Notes under the pieces: generated by a model
The model's input: only the letters and a program-made list of their open reading frames with translations
Databases searched by the model: none
What the model was told of the DNA's origin: nothing
Source of the DNA: Phycisphaerales bacterium
GTDB taxonomy: Bacteria > Planctomycetota > Phycisphaerae > Phycisphaerales > UBA1924
Assembly: GCA_022843045.1 (NCBI GenBank)
Contig: JALHOJ010000028.1
Location: 1-43,867 of the forward strand
Direction of reading: 5' to 3'
DNA: 43,867 bases
Made by a program: the position numbers and the translations under genes
Part shown: positions 1 through 6,933 of the stretch, in pieces
How the letters are laid out: the number at the start of each line of letters is the position of its first letter
Numbering within the stretch: position 1 is the stretch's first letter

Positions 1-359
1 CCGCCGCCGCCCCCACCCCAGCCACCGCCCCCACCACCGCCGCCGCCGCGGTCGCCACCGCCACCGCTGCGACCGCCGCCACCACCGCCTCCCGAGAAGG
101 AGCGGGGACGTTCTTCACGCGGACGGGCTTCGTTGACGGCGAGCTTGCGGCCCTTCATATCGAGGTTGTTGAGGGCATTGATGGCGTTCTGGGCCTGCGT
201 GTCATCGGGCATTTCGACAAAGCCGAAGCCCTTGGAGCGGCCAGTTTCGCGATCGATGATGATCGAAGCCTTGGCCACTTCACCATGCTGCGAGAACATA
301 TCGACCAGTTCTTGCTCGGTGGTGGCGTACGGAAGGTTCCCGACAAAGATGTTCTTCAT
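1..359 (-). CDS. RNA-binding protein with one RRM and a Gly-rich tail (3' end cut by window)
   Basis: The protein starts MKNIFVGNLPYATTEQELVD and contains RSKGFGFVEM. These are the RNP-2 and RNP-1 strands of an RNA recognition motif at about residues 1-80. After the RRM comes an Arg/Gly-rich tail (GGGGGGGRSGGGG type) that is still open at the window edge, so the C-terminus is missing. This is the layout of bacterial single-RRM proteins (Rbp type) of cyanobacteria and planctomycetes, which bind single-stranded RNA and are often cold-inducible. A promoter-like pair lies about 130 bp upstream, giving a long leader. The RNA target cannot be read from sequence. Confidence 0.9.
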   Translation of the reverse strand, partial: MKNIFVGNLPYATTEQELVDMFSQHGEVAKASIIIDRETGRSKGFGFVEMPDDTQAQNAINALNNLDMKGRKLAVNEARPREERPRSFSGGGGGGGRSGGGGDRGGGGGGGGGWGGGGG

Positions 360-490
360 GAAACGTCCAGACCTTTGCCCGGGCTTATACACGATCCACC
401 AATGAACCAAAGACTGACCACCCAGGCACAATCAATTTCGGTCCAGACACAGCGGCGCGGGTATAGCCCCGGCGTCCGCCTTTAGATGGC

Positions 491-518
491 AGTATATCAG
501 AAACGGAAAATCCCACAA
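491..518 (-). promoter_or_regulatory. Putative sigma-70-type promoter of the RRM gene
   Basis: On the minus strand TTGTGG (518-513) is followed after 16 bases by TATACT (496-491). Transcription would start near 484, giving a leader of roughly 125 nt before the start codon at 359. The rest of 360-774 holds only this promoter, the palindromic repeat at 731-780 and no convincing gene. Confidence 0.4.
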
Positions 519-730
519 GGGCCGGGCGCGGCGAAATTCAGAAGTTGTGGACGTTTTCGCAAGCGTTTGGCGAAGTCGAGCTTCGGAAGTCGCGCAAATG
601 ATGACGGTGTAAGTACCTGAGACTAGAAAACACCCCGATTTCGCGGCTTGGGAGGGGTGAAGTTGTCCCCAGACTATTCACACCAGTTGTGCGGGCGGGA
701 AGTTGGGGAGAGCGGTTGTGGGATTGGGGT

Positions 731-780
731 CAAGGGACTAGAAGGCCCTTGGACTTACGGGCTGGAAGCCCGTGCTACTT
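731..780. repeat. Double-palindrome repeat, copy A
   Basis: Two small palindromes lie side by side: caaggg/cccttg (731-751) and acgggc-tggaa-gcccgt (757-773), followed by gctactt. The element overlaps the end of surE, and its gctact part supplies the surE stop codon. Related copies are at 1839-1882, 3605-3650 and 42103-42192. Confidence 0.75.
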
Positions 781-1734
781 GCCCAGGGCGCGGCGCCAAC
801 GGTCCATCTGGGCGTGGTCCGTCAGGTCAAACTTGAGAGGCGTGACCGTGATCGCCCCTTGCATCAGCAGGTCCACATCGCTGCCCGGCTCGGTCGCGTG
901 GAAGTCCAGGCCGTGGCCCGCGGCCCAGTAGTATGTGCCGCCCGAGGGGCTCTCCCGGCGTTCATACTTGTCGATCAGGCCGTGCACGTTCATGGGCGCG
1001 ACGAAGATCGGCGGCATGACCGTGGGGTCGTCGTGGGCGGGCGCGGGGTGGGGGTCAAAGCGGCCTCGTTCCTGCGGGCGCGAGCCAGACCAACTCGCGT
1101 CGGCTTTCGCGCCCGCCGGCTGGCGATCTTCCGTCGCAGGGATGTTAATGCTGAGGATCTCGTAGGGCTTGGGCCCGCCTGCGGCGAAGATGGCCTCGAG
1201 CGCGTACCTCGCGCGGATTGCGGCGAGATCGAATCGGGCTTTGCCGCGCCCGAGTCGAAGGCTGACGGCGATGGACGGAATGCCCAGGAACGCGCCTTCG
1301 ATCGCGGCGGCGACGGTGCCGCTGTAGATGACGTTGATGCCGCAGTTCGCGCCGGCGTTCATGCCGCTGATCAGCACATCGGGCTTGGAGCCGGCTCCGA
1401 AGCGTTCGGGCCAGAGTTGCGACACGGCGAGCTTCACACAGTCTGCGGGGCGACCCTCCACGCCCATGCCGATCGCGTTTTCGCGCGTGCCTGGCAAGTC
1501 GCGCGGGTGTGGCAGCGTTTCCTCGCTGGTCATGAGCGGCTCGTGGAAGGTGATGCCGTGGCTCGTTGCTGATTGGACGGTGAGCGGGGCGAGGTGTAAG
1601 CTGGAGGGCGCGGACGAGTACGCCGCAGATCGCAGCGGGCCAGGGTGGGCGGGTGTGCCGCGGGTGATGGCGTCGTGCAGGGCGAGGATGCCCGGGGCGC
1701 GAATGCCGTCGTCGTTGGTGAGCAGGATGCGCAT
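775..1734 (-). CDS. surE: 5'/3'-nucleotidase SurE
   Basis: SurE is a metal-dependent phosphatase that removes phosphate from nucleoside monophosphates and is linked to survival in stationary phase. The N-terminus MRILLTNDDGIRAPG is the family signature, with metal ligands Asp8 and Asp9. The middle holds SGMNAGANCGINVIYSGT, the second conserved metal/substrate block. The C-terminal part ends TDHAQMDRWRRALGK. At 319 aa it is longer than the usual 250 or so, because of extra residues near 50-90 and 210-240. The frame is open well upstream, but the ATG at 1734 matches the family N-terminus exactly. The stop codon lies inside a palindromic repeat. Confidence 0.93.
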   Translation of the reverse strand: MRILLTNDDGIRAPGILALHDAITRGTPAHPGPLRSAAYSSAPSSLHLAPLTVQSATSHGITFHEPLMTSEETLPHPRDLPGTRENAIGMGVEGRPADCVKLAVSQLWPERFGAGSKPDVLISGMNAGANCGINVIYSGTVAAAIEGAFLGIPSIAVSLRLGRGKARFDLAAIRARYALEAIFAAGGPKPYEILSINIPATEDRQPAGAKADASWSGSRPQERGRFDPHPAPAHDDPTVMPPIFVAPMNVHGLIDKYERRESPSGGTYYWAAGHGLDFHATEPGSDVDLLMQGAITVTPLKFDLTDHAQMDRWRRALGK

Positions 1735-1743
1735 GGGCAATCC

Positions 1744-1830
1744 TACGAAACGCGACCGTGAGGGAGCGTCGCGTGCCACTGGTTTCGAGAGAACAAGTTG
1801 TTCGACGCTTCCTGACGGGTGCGTTTCGTG
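1744..1830. repeat. Terminal-inverted-repeat element, 87 bp (family 2, copy 1)
   Basis: The left arm tacgaaacgcgaccgtgagg (1744 onward, to 1770) pairs imperfectly with the right arm at 1804-1830 (gacgcttcctgacgggtgcg, continuing tttcgtg). A 113-bp relative with near-perfect arms is at 30877-30989. It lies directly upstream of surE, between surE and pyk, next to a double-palindrome repeat. No transposase is encoded, so it resembles a MITE or REP-like non-autonomous element. Confidence 0.7.
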
Positions 1831-1838
1831 GGGAGCGT

Positions 1839-1882
1839 CCAGGGCCTGGAAGGCCCTGGGACTCACGGGCTGGAAGCCCGTG
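1839..1882. repeat. Double-palindrome repeat, copy B
   Basis: Palindrome 1 is ccagggcctggaaggccctg (1839-1858). Palindrome 2 is cacgggctggaagcccgtg (1864-1882). It sits just past the pyk stop codon and abuts the 87-bp inverted-repeat element. The hairpins could act as mRNA 3'-end stabilisers. Confidence 0.75.
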
Positions 1883-1891
1883 CCACTGAGA

Positions 1892-3553
1892 TCAGGATGC
1901 GATGTAGCCGCCGGTTGGTTCGCCCACGCGATAGATCGCGAGGGTGTTGCTCGCCTTGGCGTGGCCCAGCGGGCGCCCGGCGACCAGCACGACGAACTCG
2001 CCGCGCTTGGCGATGCCTCTGCTTTGCAGGTACTGATCGACGGCAACGTTCCACTCGCTGAGCGAGCCCTTGCCGGGCGGTTGGCAGCAGACTGGAATGA
2101 TGCAGCGGAGCAGGGCCATGCGTCGCGCGGTCGCTGGGTCGCTCGAGTACGCCACGATCTGAGTGTGGAACGCGTTCTTGGAGAGGTAGCGGGCGGTGCC
2201 GCCAAATTGGCTCCAGCAGGCCACCGCGGTGGCACAGGTTTCTTTCGAAGCAACCCACGCGGCGTGCGCCAGGGCCGCGGTCATGCGGTGGGCGTCGGTG
2301 AACTGGCTCGGGGGCGAGTACTCGGCCTTGGTCTCGCGAAGCTGCTGCTCGGCGGCGAAGATGATCCTCGCCATCGTCTCAACGACCAGCACCGGGTGCT
2401 TGCCGGTGGCGGTCTCTGCGGACAGCATCACCGCGTCGGCACCGTCAAAGATCGCATTGGCGACGTCGGTTGCTTCGGCGCGGGTCGGGCTGCTGTTTTC
2501 GATCATCGTCTCGAGCATCTGCGTCGCGACGATGCAGGGCTTGCCGCGGCGCTGGCAGCATTCGACGATGCGTTTCTGCACCACCGGCACCTGGGCGATG
2601 TCCATCTCAACGCCCAGATCGCCTCGCGCGACCATCACCGCGTCTGACGCCTCGACGATTGCTTCGAGGTTCGCCACCGCCTGCGGCATCTCGATCTTCG
2701 CGACCACGGGAATCCACGCCGCCTCGCCACGGGGCGTCTTCATCTCGCCGACGCGGCGCTTGAGTTCCAGCACCTCATCCGCGCGGCGCACGAACGACAG
2801 CGCGAGATAGTCCAGGTCGTTGGCCACGGCCCAGTCCACGCACTTCCAATCCTGCTCCGTGATCGCAGTGGCGGATAGTTCGCTCTGCGGGACGTTGATC
2901 CCCTTCTTGCTCGAAATCGCACCGCCCGTGCGCACGCGGCAGCGCAGTTCGCCCTTCTCGCGGTCCCGATCCACAGCGAGCAATCGAATCGCTCCGTCGT
3001 TGATGAGCACCCGATGCCCGGGCAGCACTTCGCCCACGAGCGGCTGGTAGGTGATGGGGAGGACGAGTTCGCGTCCGTCGCCATCGCGGTCAAGCTTCTT
3101 GTCCACTTCGCGATAGAACGCCTCGGTGATCCCCGCCTTGAACACCACATCTTCGCCCGCGACGACCTCCACCAGCCCCCCACCGCTGGGACTGGGCTTG
3201 CCCAGCCCTGCTGGGATCGTGCCGACGCGGATCTTGGGACCTTGCAGGTCTCCCAGGCACGCGATCTCGACGCCCATCTCGCGGGACACCTGCCGCACCG
3301 TTGCCAGCCGCTTGGCGTGGGCCGCGAAGTCGCCGTGCGAGAAGTTGAACCGGAAGACGCAGACGCCCGCCTCGATCAGCCGGCGCACCGCCTCGGGCGA
3401 ATCGCTCGCGGGGCCGATAGTGGCGACGATGCTTGCGAGGATGCTGGGGGCCTGGACGTCCGTAACGCCCCAGTCGTTGGCGGGCGAGAGGACCTGCCCG
3501 GCGGAAGCTGGGTCGGGCGAACGGAGCGGGAAAGCGAGCGGGAATTGGGGCAT
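1892..3553 (-). CDS. pyk: Pyruvate kinase
   Basis: Converts phosphoenolpyruvate and ADP to pyruvate and ATP, the last step of glycolysis. Conserved blocks in order: SIVATIGPASDSPEAVRRLI with the substrate Arg in FRFNFSHGD, GDLQGPKIRVG, KKGINVPQSELS, the active-site signature VVAKIEMPQAV (Lys-Ile-Glu), MVARGDLGVEMD, VATQMLETMIENSSPTRAE and GADAVMLSAETATGKHP. A C-terminal regulatory domain follows, with CATAVACWSQFGGTARYLS. At 553 aa it is slightly long because of a roughly 35-residue N-terminal extension rich in Pro and Ser. Transcribed toward surE with a 157-bp gap filled by two kinds of repeat. Confidence 0.95.
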   Translation of the reverse strand: MPQFPLAFPLRSPDPASAGQVLSPANDWGVTDVQAPSILASIVATIGPASDSPEAVRRLIEAGVCVFRFNFSHGDFAAHAKRLATVRQVSREMGVEIACLGDLQGPKIRVGTIPAGLGKPSPSGGGLVEVVAGEDVVFKAGITEAFYREVDKKLDRDGDGRELVLPITYQPLVGEVLPGHRVLINDGAIRLLAVDRDREKGELRCRVRTGGAISSKKGINVPQSELSATAITEQDWKCVDWAVANDLDYLALSFVRRADEVLELKRRVGEMKTPRGEAAWIPVVAKIEMPQAVANLEAIVEASDAVMVARGDLGVEMDIAQVPVVQKRIVECCQRRGKPCIVATQMLETMIENSSPTRAEATDVANAIFDGADAVMLSAETATGKHPVLVVETMARIIFAAEQQLRETKAEYSPPSQFTDAHRMTAALAHAAWVASKETCATAVACWSQFGGTARYLSKNAFHTQIVAYSSDPATARRMALLRCIIPVCCQPPGKGSLSEWNVAVDQYLQSRGIAKRGEFVVLVAGRPLGHAKASNTLAIYRVGEPTGGYIAS

Positions 3554-3604
3554 GCGAGCAAGGTATCGGCGATTCGGGGCGTCTCCCCGCCGGGAAGTGA
3601 AACC

Positions 3605-3650
3605 CGCAGGGCCGGAAGCCCTTGGGACTGATGGGCTGGCAGCCCATGCT
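3605..3650. repeat. Double-palindrome repeat, copy C
   Basis: A degenerate copy: cagggccggaagcccttg followed by atgggctggcagcccat (3631-3647). The second palindrome carries compensating changes on both arms relative to copies A and B (acgggc/gcccgt becomes atgggc/gcccat), so pairing is kept. It lies about 50 bp upstream of pyk. Confidence 0.65.
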
Positions 3651-3757
3651 GCCCGACGAACTTGATTCCCGGGGCACCCGGCCTATCGTTCTCCCCGCTG
3701 CGGAGTCGACATCACGCAGCCAACTACCAGCGATGGTGGTTGTCGGAAAGTACGTAA

Positions 3758-3831
<74 letters not shown>

Positions 3832-3839
3832 CTTGAAGG

Positions 3840-3866
3840 AACCCGCTGGTTTTCAGCGGGTTTTTT
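3840..3866 (+). terminator. Intrinsic terminator after tRNA-Asp
   Basis: Hairpin aacccgct-ggtttt-cagc-type stem (aacccgct pairs with agcgggtt) followed by a run of T. It begins 9 bases after the tRNA. Confidence 0.85.
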
Positions 3867-3979
3867 CGTTTTTAGACAAGTAGCCCCATCAGCCCAATCC
3901 GGTTTCGCCCTGACGTCGCGAGTTCGACTACCGGGTTTCTGTTCGACCATCGGCAGGTGCGGGTACCACATCGCCCGTC

Positions 3980-4465
3980 ATGGAACGACGAGCAGGCAAG
4001 ACCGTCAGCGTCAGTTGGTACCCAGCCCAAGGTCAGTACCGCGAGTACGTCGGATACCAGCTTGAGCGGAACGGAAAGCCTCAGCCGAAGTGCTGGTATC
4101 TCGGCGAGAACGACCGTGAGGCCGTCAGGCGAGCCGTTGAGATTTTGGCCGAGTGGAACCGTCTGACGGCCGCGCGGGCGACCGCGTGGCTATCTCAGGC
4201 CGCTGGCGGAGACACCGGCGGGGGAACAAGTGTTCGAAGGACGACTTCGTCGACGGCACCGCCCCTTCTATCGGAGATGAGTGCTCTCTGTGCTGGCCCT
4301 TGTTGCGAGGCTGAGCCGCCGCGTCGGCGCACGCGGGGCAGTCGGTGTCGACTCGAATCCGGCAAGCAGAAAGCGCGCACCTGTCAGTATCAGCGCGCTT
4401 CCCGGGCGCAGAACACCCGATTGAGGCTGGTGGAGCCGGGCTTCAGGCCGTCGGGTCTTTCGTGA
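3980..4465 (+). pseudogene. Remnant resembling the N-terminal part of a phage-type integrase
   Basis: The reading frame is 161 codons, but only the first 60 or so look like protein: SVSWYPAQGQYREYVGYQLE, then CWYLGENDREAVRRAVEIL and AEWNRL. A short beta-rich DNA-binding segment followed by a charged helix ending in AEWNRL is what the arm-binding N-terminus of planctomycete tyrosine recombinases looks like. The remaining 95 residues are low-complexity Arg/Ser/Thr with no family likeness, so the gene seems cut off and read into unrelated sequence. Its place just downstream of tRNA-Asp fits an integration scar. It converges on the gene ending at 4468. It could instead be a small orphan DNA-binding protein. 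Confidence 0.4.
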
Positions 4466-4467
4466 CC

Positions 4468-6777
4468 TTACCTTCCACGACGCCCCCCGCTGCGACTTGC
4501 GGGCGCTGAACGGGTGGGGGCAGACCTTGCCTCGTTTGAGCGGGTTGCGTTCTTTTCGCCTCGATCGCGGGCTGTGGCCTGCTTCTGGAGCTCACCCGAA
4601 GTCTTAGGGACGGCGGTCGTGCTCGGAGTTCCGGTGGAACGGGTGCTCGGCGCGGTGCGGGGATCGGATCCGGACCCGCGAGGACTGTTCCTCGTCTGCT
4701 CCCAGTCACCACCCTCGGACTTCTTGTAGACGTTTCCGTCGCTTGCGGCGTAGTAGTCACCATCCGCGGTCTTGCCCAAGGTTGCACCGTTGCCGTATCG
4801 ACCCTGCGCGGTGATCGCACCGCCGCCTTCGGAGCCTTGAATGCCGGCGACCGTTCCGCGGGACGTCGACTTGTGACCGCCGCGCACCCACTCGTCGCCA
4901 TTCGTGACTGCCGACCGACCCCAAGAGCCGTAGGGAGTCGTGGCGCCCGCGCGAGCGCCAGCGACACCGGTCGACGGGTTGTAAGCGGAACGATACCCGG
5001 CGGCTCCATTTGGGCCGTATGCGTACCCACCGCGCGAGTACACGCCCGTCGCGGGGTTGTAAGCGGCTACGTGACCGGCACCGCCATATGGACCGTAGTG
5101 ACGCGACGCGCAGATGTATCCGCCGGATCCGCCGTGCCAAACGGCGCCGCAACCGTATGAAAAGGAGCCAGAATGGAAGTGATAGTGTGAGTAGTAGTTA
5201 TCGTCATCGAGCGCGTCACCGATCAGAAGCCCGAGCCCGAACATGACCACGCCGGTTGCGGCGACAGTCGCCCCGCTGTAGCCCGAGGTATAGCCCGTGA
5301 CGACGGTCGTGGGCGTCGACTCGTACACGGTTACGTAGGTGACGTTGTGCTTCGGGCTGGATGGGGGAATGGTGTAGATGGCCGCGGGCACCGAATCGCA
5401 CACGGTCCAAACACCAGTTGGGCTCGGTGCGACGAACCAGACCGCGTTGTGGCAGCAGTAATACTTGCCTTGGACCAGAAAGACGTTAAACGGCGAGTTG
5501 TACGCGTATTGAACCTCCGTCGATTCAATCGGCTTGAATGAAGGCTCGCCGTCGTAGGTCACATTGACCGTGACCTCGGCGCGGTTGATCGTCGCCTTCT
5601 CGGGGATCGATGCCATTACAACCGCTTCGTTGGCGGCGGCGGTTCCTGGCACCGCCGCGAGCAATTGACCCGCATCGGAGTCCTCGGGAATCTTCTGGAA
5701 ATCAGACGGGAGCGATCCGCTTGCAACGGCCCATGGCCCTGCAAGTTGACTGGCCTTGAACCAGCGTCCCGCCGACAGGAGATAGAACTGCTTCTCGCTG
5801 GCGTTGAACACGATGTTGCTGTCGGTGTTCACCACGAGCATGAGGCCAGTGCCCGGAATCTCTTCAAGCTCCGGCGCTCCGTCGGTCACGACCAGTTCCG
5901 CGGGCTCGTTCGATACGTACACCACAGGAAGCTCGCTTGGCGGCTCGCCGGGAATCGCGGTGCGCACATCGATCCAGTTGTCGTCGGCGGGCAGCTTGGA
6001 GAGGGACGGTGGAAGCGTCGGGGCTGGGATCCATGGCCCGCTCGCAAGGTCCTCGGTGACAAACCACGACCGGCCATTGAGCAGGTAGTACTTCTTTGCT
6101 CCTGGGTCGAGGAACACATCCCAGTTCGTGTTTGTGGCAAAGAGAAGATCGCTCTCGGGCACGGCCTTGAAACGGGGCTTTCCGAGGAACACGACCAGAA
6201 CCGCGGGCTTATCGCTCGAGAAAATCTTGGGAGGAGCCAGGTTCACTTCAACCTTGCGGACATTGAGCTGTGCCGGGTCCATCGCGGAAATGAGCCGGTC
6301 AAGAGAGATGGTCTGGGGGCGATCCGGCGGCATCGCGGCGGTCACGATCTTCTCGAGGCGCTGGGCTTCGGCGGGTTCCACGTCGGGGAATGTCAACTCC
6401 TCGAGTTTGCGTGAGGTCAGGACGACGAGCCGATCCTCCACAGATACCTTGGTGTCGGCGCTTATGCGGATGATGCCGAAGACCTTGCCTTCTCCACCCT
6501 TTGGCCCCACGGAGATGGCCGATCGGAAGGTGATCCGATCGAAGCCGGTCCAGTTATCCACCTGGGGCTGATAGACGATGACCTCGTGTCCCTCGGCTTC
6601 AAAGAGGCGTGGCCATCCAAGGTCCTGCGCTCCGTCAATGGGCGTCGCCGGCGGCTTGGCCGCGGCTTGCGGATCAGCGGAAGCACCGCCTTGCTGGGCG
6701 AAACTGGAGAACGAGTATGTCGAGACCGCGAGCAAAGTCGCGGCGGACGATGTCGAGATGAACTTTGAAGCCTTCAT
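4468..6777 (-). CDS. Secreted/envelope protein with three tandem repeats and a Gly/Tyr/His-rich region (carbohydrate-binding family V/XII-like)
   Basis: 769 aa. A Sec signal peptide (MKASKFISTSSAATLLAVST, cleaved after SFAQ) is followed by an N-terminal domain to about 190. Three related units of about 100 residues follow (about 195-490), each with a core like YYLLNGRSWFVTEDLASGPW and closing with LP..F..IP. Then come a hydrophobic segment (about 500-522, GVVMFGLGLLIGDAL), a Gly/Tyr/His-rich stretch with repeated AYNPATGV/AYNPSTGV, and a Ser/Thr/Arg-rich tail. This architecture is known mainly from proteobacteria, where it is often labelled carbohydrate-binding without proof. A good ribosome site (GGAAGG) precedes the ATG at 6777. 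It lies downstream of a sulfatase on the same strand, in a region bounded by tRNA genes, so transfer is likely. Confidence 0.8.
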   Translation of the reverse strand: MKASKFISTSSAATLLAVSTYSFSSFAQQGGASADPQAAAKPPATPIDGAQDLGWPRLFEAEGHEVIVYQPQVDNWTGFDRITFRSAISVGPKGGEGKVFGIIRISADTKVSVEDRLVVLTSRKLEELTFPDVEPAEAQRLEKIVTAAMPPDRPQTISLDRLISAMDPAQLNVRKVEVNLAPPKIFSSDKPAVLVVFLGKPRFKAVPESDLLFATNTNWDVFLDPGAKKYYLLNGRSWFVTEDLASGPWIPAPTLPPSLSKLPADDNWIDVRTAIPGEPPSELPVVYVSNEPAELVVTDGAPELEEIPGTGLMLVVNTDSNIVFNASEKQFYLLSAGRWFKASQLAGPWAVASGSLPSDFQKIPEDSDAGQLLAAVPGTAAANEAVVMASIPEKATINRAEVTVNVTYDGEPSFKPIESTEVQYAYNSPFNVFLVQGKYYCCHNAVWFVAPSPTGVWTVCDSVPAAIYTIPPSSPKHNVTYVTVYESTPTTVVTGYTSGYSGATVAATGVVMFGLGLLIGDALDDDNYYSHYHFHSGSFSYGCGAVWHGGSGGYICASRHYGPYGGAGHVAAYNPATGVYSRGGYAYGPNGAAGYRSAYNPSTGVAGARAGATTPYGSWGRSAVTNGDEWVRGGHKSTSRGTVAGIQGSEGGGAITAQGRYGNGATLGKTADGDYYAASDGNVYKKSEGGDWEQTRNSPRGSGSDPRTAPSTRSTGTPSTTAVPKTSGELQKQATARDRGEKNATRSNEARSAPTRSAPASRSGGRRGR

Positions 6778-6933
6778 GGGAAACCCTTCCTGCAGCGAGG
6801 TTGCAGCAATCCAGCGAGCAGATCAAACTTGCTATCCGATGCTGTTCGGGGTGTGAGTCCTTGGAGATCTCAGTTTCTCCCCACTTGAGAAGAACACGCA
6901 CCCTGCGAACAGCGAACACCATCGACGCATCAA

